Translations under genes and position numbers: made by a program
Source of the DNA: Candidatus Woesearchaeota archaeon
GTDB taxonomy: Archaea > Nanobdellota > Nanobdellia > Woesearchaeales > ARS49
Length of the DNA: 10,955 bases
Assembly: GCA_019323135.1 (NCBI GenBank)
Contig: JAHWHT010000030.1
Coordinates: forward strand, 1 to 10,955
Direction: 5' to 3'
The notes under the pieces: generated by a model
What the model saw: the letters and a program-made list of their open reading frames with translations, nothing else
Told to the model about the DNA's origin: nothing
The model's database searches: none
Shown here: positions 1-6,346 of the stretch, piece by piece
Layout: every line of letters starts with the position of its first letter
Numbering within the stretch: position 1 is the stretch's first letter

Positions 1-400
1 GGCGCGGCTTGCTACATCGATGTCGGCTCTTCCTATCCTGGCAGTGCATAAGCTGCCAAGGGTGAGGGGGTTCACCTATCAAAAGGGATCGTTAGCTGGG
101 TTCACAACGCTGTGAGGCAGTTGGTATAATATCTACTGGAGATGTATAGAAGTCTGAGGGGAAGGACGTCATAGTACGAGAGGAACTGGCGTTCGAGGCC
201 ACTAGTTTACCGGTTATCTGACAAGGTATCATGCCGGGCAGCCACGCCTTGGGGGATAAGTCCTGAAAGCATCTAAGGATGAAGCCCTCCTCGAAAAGAG
301 ACTTCTTAGAACATGGCTAGAAGAGCTGTTTGATGGGACTGGCGTGTAAGCGCAAAGGTAACGATGCGTTCAGCGTGCAGTTTCCAACGTTCATATCCAA
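1..400 (+). rRNA. 23S ribosomal RNA, 3' end (partial)
   Basis: This is the last part of domains V and VI of large-subunit rRNA; the 5' part lies outside the window. The conserved GATGTCGGCTC segment is at about 19-29 and the sarcin-ricin loop core AGTACGAGAGGAAC, the site contacted by elongation factors, is at about 173-186. The stretch GATGCGTTCAG near 363-373 matches the terminal domain VI region. The 3' end is an estimate: the distance from the sarcin-ricin loop to the 3' end in Escherichia coli (about 240 bases) places it near 395-410. The mature end is made by processing and cannot be read from the sequence. No 5S rRNA gene follows before the convergent kinase gene. Confidence 0.95.
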
Positions 401-458
401 TATTTTTGGTCTTGCACGGTTCATTTAATTTTTTTCTTAGAATTTTAAAAAAATAGAA
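401..458. terminator. T-rich convergent terminator region between 23S rRNA and the histidine kinase gene
   Basis: The short gap between the rRNA and the end of the convergent kinase gene has a run of seven T on the plus strand (429-435) and seven A on the plus strand (447-453), which is a T run for minus-strand transcripts. Archaeal RNA polymerase terminates at T-rich stretches, so the gap can serve both directions. A CGTGCA/TGCACG pair (374-379 and 413-418) could form a long-loop hairpin just before the plus-strand T run. Termination is inferred. Confidence 0.5.
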
Positions 459-1280
459 TCAGTCTTTTGGTCTAATAATTCGAAAAGTTTCAGCACGCAT
501 TACACTTATTGTTTTTGCGTCTGGCAACTTAATTGTGAATTTTGTTCCTTTACCATATTCACTATCAACACATAGTTTTCCAAAATGACTATCCTGAACA
601 ATTAGCAAGGCATTAGCAAGACCTAGGCCATGCCCTTTTTTACCCTTAGTCGTGTACCATGCATCAAAAATTTTAGATTTATCTGTGTCTTTTATGCCGC
701 AGCCGTCATCTTCAAATTCAACAAAAATATATCCGTCTTGGTGATACGAATTTATATTAACTGTTTTAGACCTTTCTTGAGGTGTGTCTGCATAAGCCTG
801 CAGAGCATTTGTTACCATGTTAACAAAAACATTTTCTAAACCTGCAGGATAACCGTCAATTACCGGAATCTCTTCTAGATCTGTCTCTAGACTAACTCCT
901 GCTTGTTTATATTGCGACTGGTAAAGATTGACGACAGTTTGTAAGATGTCATTAATGTAAACTGTTCCTCTCGTAAGTTCGCGGCGTTTTGAAAAATCAA
1001 GAAGACTATTTATCAATGATTTTAATTTCTCAGAAGATTCCAGAATCAGGTCAAAACAGGTAATTTGCTCTTTATCGCCGATTTCTTCTGCGCGCATTTT
1101 ACCCAGATCTGCTGCGCCCATGATGGGAGTTATAAAACCATTAGAATCATGCGCAATGCTGGCTACAAGATGACTTAACGCACTATGTTTTTCAACGCGA
1201 ATAAAATTACGAAGTCTATTTTCATCAGATGATTCGTCAGAATCAAACATCTCTTCTATTTCTTTTGCTATATCTGACAT
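459..1280 (-). CDS. Soluble sensor histidine kinase lacking an input domain
   Basis: This 273-residue protein has the two core modules of a two-component histidine kinase and little else. The dimerisation/phosphoacceptor helix carries an H-box with His44 (IAHDSNGFITP), close to the AHDFNN variant of NtrB-like kinases. The HATPase domain follows: N-box with N150, N154 and N158, G1 box DDGCGI at 191-196, F-box around 204-213, and G2 box GHGLGL at 216-221. All ATP-binding and phosphorylation motifs look intact. No membrane span, PAS or HAMP domain is visible; the first 40 residues are acidic and charged, so the signal is probably cytoplasmic or delivered by a partner. No response regulator is encoded in the window. 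The start is supported by GGTGA six bases upstream. It is divergent from kae1. The target is unknown. Confidence 0.9.
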   Translation of the reverse strand: MSDIAKEIEEMFDSDESSDENRLRNFIRVEKHSALSHLVASIAHDSNGFITPIMGAADLGKMRAEEIGDKEQITCFDLILESSEKLKSLINSLLDFSKRRELTRGTVYINDILQTVVNLYQSQYKQAGVSLETDLEEIPVIDGYPAGLENVFVNMVTNALQAYADTPQERSKTVNINSYHQDGYIFVEFEDDGCGIKDTDKSKIFDAWYTTKGKKGHGLGLANALLIVQDSHFGKLCVDSEYGKGTKFTIKLPDAKTISVMRAETFRIIRPKD

Positions 1281-1286
1281 CTCTAT

Positions 1287-1291
1287 TCACC
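1287..1291 (-). promoter_or_regulatory. Shine-Dalgarno sequence of the histidine kinase
   Basis: On the minus strand GGTGA lies six bases before the ATG and matches the archaeal anti-Shine-Dalgarno (CACCTCC) end of 16S rRNA. With the TATA box about 50 bases upstream of the ATG, it indicates a leadered mRNA, unlike most genes here. Confidence 0.7.
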
Positions 1292-1324
1292 AAATTGCTA
1301 TAATTTATTTTTAGACAGTAATAT

Positions 1325-1332
1325 TATATAAA
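1325..1332 (-). promoter_or_regulatory. TATA box of the histidine kinase
   Basis: The minus strand reads TTTATATA, a near-consensus archaeal TATA box, preceded by an A-rich BRE-like stretch. A start about 25 bases downstream would leave a leader of roughly 20-25 bases holding the GGTGA site. Confidence 0.6.
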
Positions 1333-1359
1333 CTTTTTGTCATAAAATAAAGTGAAATT

Positions 1360-1367
1360 ATTTAAAC
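1360..1367 (+). promoter_or_regulatory. TATA box of kae1
   Basis: ATTTAAAC, preceded by the purine-rich GTGAAA, has its upstream edge 29 bases before the kae1 ATG. That is the spacing expected for a leaderless archaeal transcript. No Shine-Dalgarno sequence precedes the ATG. Confidence 0.55.
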
Positions 1368-1388
1368 TGTCATACAATTTTTATTATT

Positions 1389-2354
1389 ATGATATGCTTA
1401 GGAATAGAATCAACAGCGCACACTTTTGGAGTAGGCATTGTTACATCTGAGGGGAAAATTTTATCTAATGTTAAGAAAGTATTTACAACGGAAAAAGGCG
1501 GAATGATTCTTCACGAAGTTGGAAAGCATCATGAAAAGATTTGTGATTCTGTTGTTGCAGAAGCTTTATCCAAGGCTAATGTTAAACTTGAAGATGTTGG
1601 ATTGATTGCTTATTCCCGCGGACCAGGACTATCTCCTGCATTAAAAGTGGGGATGGAAGTTGCTAAGAGATTAAGTTCTGAGCAGAATAAACCACTTATT
1701 GGAGTGAATCACTGTGTTGCGCACTTGACAATCGGACAGCTCTGTACAGGGGCAAAAGATCCTGTGTTTCTTTATGTTTCAGGTGTTAATACGCAGATAA
1801 TGGCAATAGCTGGAAAACGATTTAGGATTTTTGGAGAGACACTTGATATTGGGATAGGAAATGCACTTGATAAATTTGGACGCGAAGTAGGATTAGGTTT
1901 TCCTGCAGGAGCAAAGATTGAGAAACTTGCTTCAAGCGGAAAATATATTGAGATGCCTTATGTTGTGAAAGGAATGGATACTTCTTTTGCAGGACTTGTT
2001 ACAAAAGCAGGACAATTGATTCAGAAAGGAGAGAAGATTGAAGATGTTTGCTGCGCATTTCAGGAAACTGCATTTGCAATGCTGACAGAGGTTTCTGAGA
2101 GAGCGCTTGCTCACTGCGAGAAAAAAGAATTGTTATTGATTGGAGGAGTTGCTGCTAATAAAAAACTTTGTTCAATGCTGGATGCAATGTGCAAACAGAG
2201 ATGTGCTACGTTTTTTGCAGTTCCACTCGAGTATGCTGGTGATCAGGGCGCAATGATTGCATGGCAAGGAATTCTAGAGTTTGGAAAAAGTAAAGAAAAA
2301 GAGATTGATATCTATCCTTATGAAAGGACTGATAAAATAGAAGTTGTTTGGTGA
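1389..2354 (+). CDS. kae1: tRNA threonylcarbamoyladenosine synthase Kae1/TsaD (KEOPS catalytic subunit)
   Basis: Kae1 is the catalytic subunit of the KEOPS complex. It transfers the threonylcarbamoyl group from threonylcarbamoyl-AMP to A37 of ANN-decoding tRNAs in the cytoplasm. The 321 residues match the family's usual length end to end: GIESTAHTFGVGI at 5-17, SRGPG at 76-80, the metal-binding NHCVAH at 107-112 (His108, His112), SGVNTQ at 131-136, GIGNALDKF at 155-163, VKGMD at 193-197, QETAFAML at 225-232, IGGVAAN at 251-257, and AGDQGAMIAW at 283-292 with metal ligand Asp285. The usual GIHPREAA-HH stretch is GMILHEVGKHH (38-48) here. There is no fused Bud32 kinase domain and no Bud32, Cgi121 or Pcc1 gene nearby. 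The start is set by the leaderless TATA spacing. It ends 20 bases from the convergent transglutaminase gene. Confidence 0.96.
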   Translation: MICLGIESTAHTFGVGIVTSEGKILSNVKKVFTTEKGGMILHEVGKHHEKICDSVVAEALSKANVKLEDVGLIAYSRGPGLSPALKVGMEVAKRLSSEQNKPLIGVNHCVAHLTIGQLCTGAKDPVFLYVSGVNTQIMAIAGKRFRIFGETLDIGIGNALDKFGREVGLGFPAGAKIEKLASSGKYIEMPYVVKGMDTSFAGLVTKAGQLIQKGEKIEDVCCAFQETAFAMLTEVSERALAHCEKKELLLIGGVAANKKLCSMLDAMCKQRCATFFAVPLEYAGDQGAMIAWQGILEFGKSKEKEIDIYPYERTDKIEVVW

Positions 2355-2374
2355 GTTTAGCGCGCTTCGGACAG

Positions 2375-3049
2375 TTAGATTTCCAAATACTGTGCACTTT
2401 TTTCCCAGTTCTGCCAAGGTATTTCTCCAAAGTCGCATTCTTTGCAGGTCCAGTCGAGGTAAATCCATCCGTTGTTTTTGTAGGTTTTGGGAGCTTCTGG
2501 GAGTTTTATTCTAACGTATGCGTGGTTTGCAATTAGAACAAGTTGTGCGTCTGTTCCGATTGCTTCTTGCAGAGCTGCTAATGCAATTGAGCCAGATTCA
2601 CAGTCTCCTCCGCCTGCTGACAAGAACTCTTTAGGGTCTTCTACATATTCAACACCAATCGGATCTTTAACATAATCATAATTGTCTCTAATGAAATAGT
2701 ATAGTGCTTTTGAGTAGCAGACAGAATTGCTATCACAGGATGCAGTAACAATTTTATTGGCTGTGAGTTTTATTTTTTGATCGTTTGGATTTATCAAATC
2801 AGTCAGGTCAAGAACTTTTCTTGGGGGAGTTAAATTTTCAGCAATATCTGGCGCTAATGCCTGACCAGTTGTTGGAATATTGCGCGGTTCTGGATTGATA
2901 TTAATCCAGTGATATGGAAATAAATACAGCACCATAATCATGACAAGAAAGATTCCTACAAATACCCAAATGCGTTTTGGGGAAGATTCTTGAGAATCCC
3001 GCGCTTGATCAATTTCTTTTGCCTGATTTAAAACATCTTCTGGCGTCAT
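2375..3049 (-). CDS. Membrane-anchored transglutaminase-like protein
   Basis: A 224-residue protein with a short charged N-terminus, one membrane span at about 27-44, a linker, and a C-terminal papain-like transglutaminase-type domain. The likely catalytic triad is Cys150 (GGGDCESGSIALAAL), His176 (NHAYVRI) and Asp199 (WIYLDWTC), in the order and spacing of the transglutaminase-like superfamily. Such prokaryotic proteins are mostly thought to be proteases or amidases; actual crosslinking activity should not be assumed. The lysine-rich span flank (SPKR before residue 27) suggests an inside N-terminus with the catalytic domain outside the cell, by the positive-inside rule. Cys105, Cys111, Cys202 and Cys205 could form disulfides or bind metal. 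It has its own TATA box and converges on kae1. The fold is confident; the substrate is unknown. Confidence 0.85.
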   Translation of the reverse strand: MTPEDVLNQAKEIDQARDSQESSPKRIWVFVGIFLVMIMVLYLFPYHWININPEPRNIPTTGQALAPDIAENLTPPRKVLDLTDLINPNDQKIKLTANKIVTASCDSNSVCYSKALYYFIRDNYDYVKDPIGVEYVEDPKEFLSAGGGDCESGSIALAALQEAIGTDAQLVLIANHAYVRIKLPEAPKTYKNNGWIYLDWTCKECDFGEIPWQNWEKSAQYLEI

Positions 3050-3071
3050 GGGAATATTAATTGCTCAATGC

Positions 3072-3079
3072 TATAAAAG
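3072..3079 (-). promoter_or_regulatory. TATA box of the transglutaminase-like gene
   Basis: The minus strand reads CTTTTATA with its upstream edge 30 bases before the ATG, consistent with a leaderless start. Confidence 0.5.
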
Positions 3080-3148
3080 AATTATGGTGCTAAGAAATAC
3101 AATTGCGAAGGGTACCCCATATAAGAAAGATGTAGATTCAAAACAGCC

Positions 3149-3586
3149 TTATTTTTTCTTTCTCAACCCGCGGAAAAATTTCTTTATGCCAGAAGATTTT
3201 TTCTTTTTCTTTTTAGCTTTTTTTACTGTTTTCTTTTTTGCTGTTTTCTTTTTTGCTGTTTTCTTTTTTGCTGTTTTCTTTTTTGCTGTTTTCTTTTTTG
3301 CTGTTTTCTTTTTTGCTGTTTTCTTTTTTGCTGTTTTCTTCTTGACTTTTTTCTTTTTTGCTGTTTTCTTTTTTGCTGTTTTCTTCTTGGCTGTTTTCTT
3401 CACTTTGGGTTTAACAACTGCTTTGCTTACTGCAGGCTTTGTCAAAGGCATCTTTGCTTCAACACCCGGAGCCAATGGCTCAAATATAAGACCGCAGTCT
3501 CTACAGATAATCTGTTCCCGGAATTTAGAATGTATTATATTCGTGCTTCCACAGTCCGGACATTCGGTTATATCTGCCAAATTCAT
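3149..3586 (-). CDS. TFIIB-type zinc ribbon protein with histone H1-like lysine-rich repeat tail
   Basis: A 145-residue protein in two parts. The N-terminus is a zinc ribbon with Cys9, Cys12, Cys28 and Cys31 (CPDCGSTNII, then IICRDCGLIFEP), closely resembling the N-terminal ribbon of archaeal TFB. The cyclin folds of TFB are absent. After a short Pro/Ala/Val linker comes about 60 residues of TAKKK repeats, then KKSSGIKKFFRGLRKKK-like basic end residues. The tail should be disordered, strongly positive and able to bind DNA or RNA, as in H1-like proteins. An upstream in-frame ATG at 3628 would add 14 residues, but the TATA box (3611-3618) lies inside that extension and is correctly spaced only for 3586, so 3586 is preferred. 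It sits between lonB and the transglutaminase gene with its own promoter. A role in chromatin, transcription or RNA binding is inference. Confidence 0.85.
   Translation of the reverse strand: MNLADITECPDCGSTNIIHSKFREQIICRDCGLIFEPLAPGVEAKMPLTKPAVSKAVVKPKVKKTAKKKTAKKKTAKKKKVKKKTAKKKTAKKKTAKKKTAKKKTAKKKTAKKKTAKKKTVKKAKKKKKKSSGIKKFFRGLRKKK
3226..3405. repeat. Tandem array of twelve 15-base units encoding TAKKK repeats
   Basis: Twelve head-to-tail 15-base units lie in frame inside the zinc-ribbon gene. The plus-strand unit is CTGTTTTCTTTTTTG. The seven units from 3226 to 3330 are identical, followed by divergent units at 3331 and 3346, one more exact copy at 3361 and two variants at 3376 and 3391. 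Perfect identity at synonymous positions suggests recent expansion by slippage or unequal exchange. Each unit adds five residues without shifting frame. Confidence 0.95.
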
Positions 3587-3610
3587 GGGTATAATTCTGA
3601 AATTACTGGT

Positions 3611-3618
3611 ATATAAAT
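3611..3618 (-). promoter_or_regulatory. TATA box of the zinc-ribbon gene
   Basis: The minus strand reads ATTTATAT, with its upstream edge 32 bases before the ATG at 3586. This box decides the start, because it would be inside the coding region if the ATG at 3628 were used. Confidence 0.55.
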
Positions 3619-3661
3619 GTTGTGACATTTACCTTTATTTTCTATATGTAAAAGATATAAT

Positions 3662-5521
3662 TTACATTACAGAAATCTGTTTGAGAAGTTTTTCTTTACC
3701 CTTCCATTCTAAAACTTCTTTAAGAACTTCTAAGATATTATTTACTGGAACAATCTTAATACTCTTTAATTTATCCTTGTCAACAATGATGTCCTGCATG
3801 TTAGATTTAGGAACTAAAATAGTCTTTATGCCTGCTTCAATAGCTGCTTCAACTTTGGCAGATACGCCGCCAATAGGCAATACTTCCCCTCTGACAGACA
3901 GTGAACCAGTCATAGCAGTAGTTTGCTTTACTGGAAGATTCTTTAAAGCAGAAATGATTGCAGTAGCAACTGCTATACTTGCAGAATCACCTTCAACACC
4001 TTCATATGTCTGCAGGAACTGAACATAAATATCATAATCTTTTAATTCTTCACCAAATAATTTTCTTATAATTGCAGAAACGTTTTTCACTGCCTCTTTT
4101 GCAATGTCGCCAAGCTTTCCTGTAGCAATAACTTCTTTTTCCTTGCCGCCAGGGGTTACTTCTGCTTCAATAGGAAGAACAATACCAGAATAAGTGCTGG
4201 CTCCGCCGATAACAGCAAGACCATTAACTCTCCCAATCTGCTCTCCTTTTGTAATAATTACATTATATTCTTTTTTCCTTTCAATAAACTTATCAGCAAT
4301 CTGCTTTTCAAGAGGCCGTGCAATTGTTTTAGCTGCCTCAACATTTGCTTTTGTGACTAATTTTTCTTTTTTCTCAAGAGTCAAATCGCCTGCAGCACGG
4401 ATTAAACCTCCCAACTCTCTAAGTCTTAGAGTCAGGTGACCTTTTCTATTAGCCATTCTTTTTGCTTCTTCAATAATTGCAAGAACTGCATCCTTATTGA
4501 AATGAGGAATCTTGCCGTCTTTCTTGACTTCCTGCGCAACAAACCTTGCAACATTAATCCTGTTTGCCTCTGTATCAGGCATAGTATCTTTCATATAAAC
4601 TTCATAACCATAACCACGAATTCTGGATCTCAAAGCAGGATGCATGTGCTGAACAGTATCAACATTACCTGCAGCAACCAAAACAAAATTACAAGGGACT
4701 GGCTCTGTCCTAACCATTGCTCCACTAGACCTTTCTGATTGCCCTGTTATTGCAAACTTGCCTTCTTGTAAAGATGTCAGAAGTTCTTGCTGAGTAGTTG
4801 GAGTCAAAGTAGCAATCTCATCAATAAACAAAACACCAAGATTTGCTTTGTGAATCATGCCAGCAATAACTCTTTCATGTGCAGGAGTTCCTAGTCCGCC
4901 AGATTGCAGCGGGTCATGCAGAATATCTCCTAACAAAGCACCAGCATGTGCGCCGGTGGCGTCCCAAAACGGAGCCACTTTTTTTCCGAAATTATCAACA
5001 ACAACTTTAGGGAAACTCATCTTAAAACCTAAACCACGCTTTCCTAAATTCATGAATAAGACAAAAGCTGCCAAGAAAATCATTCCGCCTAAAAACATAG
5101 CAGCAAACATTACATCAGACTGATAATAAGATCTGGCCCACCAAGGCATAATCATAGCCAAGATAAGCAAACCAATCATCACAATATTCTGAATACTGAA
5201 AAATCCTTTGTTCTTCATCCTTGCCTGCTGCAGCATCTCTCTGCCCTGGCCAGCAGGAACTACTCTGATTAATGGCTGATTTTCATCATTAGGATTAGGG
5301 TAAGCTAGAATGTCTTGTAATTTTTCTTTTGGGAGGAGCTCTGCCAAAGCAATACCTAACATAGACTTGCCTGTGCCTGGCTCGCCAATCAAAAGAACAT
5401 GCCGTCTTTGCTGAGCTGCTTTCTTGACAATCTCAACAGCTTCTTCCTGACCAATAACTTGTTCAGCGACAGCAGTAGGAACATTAATCTCTTTAGTAGA
5501 CTTGAAATTAAGTTTTTTCAT
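3662..5521 (-). CDS. lonB: Archaeal membrane-anchored ATP-dependent protease LonB
   Basis: A 619-residue AAA+ protease of the archaeal LonB type, which degrades damaged and regulatory proteins at the inner face of the membrane. The Walker A motif is GEPGTGKS at 46-53 and Walker B is LFIDEI at 231-236. Between them are two membrane spans (about 108-125 and 136-157), the insertion typical of LonB that anchors it. Sensor and arginine-finger regions follow (GNVDT 285-289, RSRIRGYG 298-305). The Lon protease domain occupies roughly 420-605, with the Ser-Lys dyad at Ser513 (EGDSAS) and Lys556 (GGVSAKVEAA); the 43-residue spacing equals that of characterised archaeal LonB. Length and motif order are normal, so it should be active. 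The start fits the leaderless TATA spacing. No dedicated partner gene is obvious beside it. Confidence 0.97.
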   Translation of the reverse strand: MKKLNFKSTKEINVPTAVAEQVIGQEEAVEIVKKAAQQRRHVLLIGEPGTGKSMLGIALAELLPKEKLQDILAYPNPNDENQPLIRVVPAGQGREMLQQARMKNKGFFSIQNIVMIGLLILAMIMPWWARSYYQSDVMFAAMFLGGMIFLAAFVLFMNLGKRGLGFKMSFPKVVVDNFGKKVAPFWDATGAHAGALLGDILHDPLQSGGLGTPAHERVIAGMIHKANLGVLFIDEIATLTPTTQQELLTSLQEGKFAITGQSERSSGAMVRTEPVPCNFVLVAAGNVDTVQHMHPALRSRIRGYGYEVYMKDTMPDTEANRINVARFVAQEVKKDGKIPHFNKDAVLAIIEEAKRMANRKGHLTLRLRELGGLIRAAGDLTLEKKEKLVTKANVEAAKTIARPLEKQIADKFIERKKEYNVIITKGEQIGRVNGLAVIGGASTYSGIVLPIEAEVTPGGKEKEVIATGKLGDIAKEAVKNVSAIIRKLFGEELKDYDIYVQFLQTYEGVEGDSASIAVATAIISALKNLPVKQTTAMTGSLSVRGEVLPIGGVSAKVEAAIEAGIKTILVPKSNMQDIIVDKDKLKSIKIVPVNNILEVLKEVLEWKGKEKLLKQISVM

Positions 5522-5544
5522 TGTTCAAAATTATAGATAGGTTG

Positions 5545-5552
5545 TTTATAAA
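5545..5552 (-). promoter_or_regulatory. TATA box of lonB
   Basis: TTTATAAA on the minus strand, with its upstream edge 31 bases before the lonB ATG, preceded by a weak CAACC stretch. The spacing indicates a leaderless transcript separate from the upstream membrane-protein gene. Confidence 0.6.
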
Positions 5553-5580
5553 GGTTGTGAAAATGCTTTGCTTTTTTATA

Positions 5581-5610
5581 ACCTCTAAAAATCTTTAATT
5601 TTTAGTAGGT
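5581..5610 (-). terminator. Hairpin just downstream of the five-span membrane protein gene
   Basis: An inverted repeat with arms CTAAAAAT (5585-5592) and ATTTTTAG (5598-5605) and a five-base loop is extended outward by ACCT/AGGT with one bulged base, giving about 12 pairs. It begins 8 bases after the stop codon of the minus-strand gene, and its 3' arm contains a T5 run. It may end that transcript before the lonB promoter, or stabilise its 3' end. No long T run follows, so termination is uncertain. Confidence 0.35.
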
Positions 5611-5617
5611 TGCGGTA

Positions 5618-6343
5618 TTACATTTGTCGCTGTTGCGCTTGCCTGAGCAGCTGCGCTTTAACATTTGCCTTTTCCTCTTCAGACATACGATTATATTCTT
5701 CTTGAATCTCTGGAGGCAAAGTCTTTATTGTGCTATCCCAATCTATGTTATCACCAGTTGGAGCTGTTGGAGCTATAGGTGCAGTTGGTGCTGGAGTCGG
5801 AGCTGCAGGAGCAGGCCGTGTTGTTGTTCCGGTTTGTGTTGTTGCAGTTGTTTTCTTAGGTTCTCTTAAAATAATCCAGATTACCAATAAAAATACTGCC
5901 AAGCCGATTAAGAGACCTATATAATTACTTACTGCAGACCAATTGAGAACATTCAGCCACCCAAATGCGTATAACATGCCGATTACTAAAATAATAAATA
6001 AAACAGGAAGGATTACTCTTTTGCCTAACTTAGTACTACCCATATCTTTAAATCCGAAAAAGCTGACTAGTACAACAAGACAGACGGTCATCACCAAGAT
6101 AATAACTATATATTGTGAGAAACGAGTAACAAGATTAAGAACATCAACAGCAAGAAGTGTGAACGCACCAATAACAAACGCAGCAATAGCATTAAACCGA
6201 TGTTTTGGCTCTCCAGCTTCTTCGCCAAGAACTTTAGTCTTTTCTAGAACTGCAAAAACAATAGTAAATACCAAAACAAAAGGTAAAATTACATCCCACA
6301 TACCAAGTTTGTCTAGAAAGACAACAATGTCTTTTACAGTCAT
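5618..6343 (-). CDS. Five-span membrane protein with Pro/Ala/Thr-rich linker and charged helical tail
   Basis: I do not recognise a named family. The 241 residues comprise five predicted membrane spans (about 15-34, 51-71, 77-97, 110-129 and 139-159), then a low-complexity linker of Thr, Pro and Ala at 161-196, then a charged, probably helical tail at 197-241 rich in Glu, Arg and Gln. Gly/Lys/Arg-rich loops after spans 1 and 3 (around 35-50 and 98-109) contain the strongest positive charge, suggesting those loops are cytoplasmic. The gene starts three bases after the stop of the PD-(D/E)XK nuclease gene and has a strong GAGGAG site six bases before its ATG, so it is the second gene of a two-gene operon. 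The linker and tail suggest a flexible tether for a partner protein; this is inference. Confidence 0.85.
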   Translation of the reverse strand: MTVKDIVVFLDKLGMWDVILPFVLVFTIVFAVLEKTKVLGEEAGEPKHRFNAIAAFVIGAFTLLAVDVLNLVTRFSQYIVIILVMTVCLVVLVSFFGFKDMGSTKLGKRVILPVLFIILVIGMLYAFGWLNVLNWSAVSNYIGLLIGLAVFLLVIWIILREPKKTTATTQTGTTTRPAPAAPTPAPTAPIAPTAPTGDNIDWDSTIKTLPPEIQEEYNRMSEEEKANVKAQLLRQAQQRQM

Positions 6344-6346
6344 AGT

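Noticed and set aside
630..839. Small plus-strand open frame inside the histidine kinase gene
   Set aside because: It lies wholly opposite the conserved HATPase domain and has no promoter or ribosome site of its own.
2355..2374. GC-rich palindrome AGCGCGCT between kae1 and the transglutaminase gene, as a terminator
   Set aside because: Only eight bases with no loop and no T run on either strand; too weak to call.
3226..3405. Regular short repeats that could suggest a CRISPR array
   Set aside because: Units are 15 bases with no spacers and lie in frame within a coding region. The Cas4-like nuclease nearby is not accompanied by other cas genes.
3587..3628. Upstream ATG at 3628 for the zinc-ribbon protein
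   Set aside because: The added 14 residues are not part of the ribbon, and the TATA box at 3611-3618 would fall inside the coding sequence.
3048..4022. Long plus-strand open frame rich in Phe
   Set aside because: It is the antisense of the lysine-repeat tail and of the end of lonB; the FFFAV repeats are mirrored TAKKK codons and no fold or start signal is visible.
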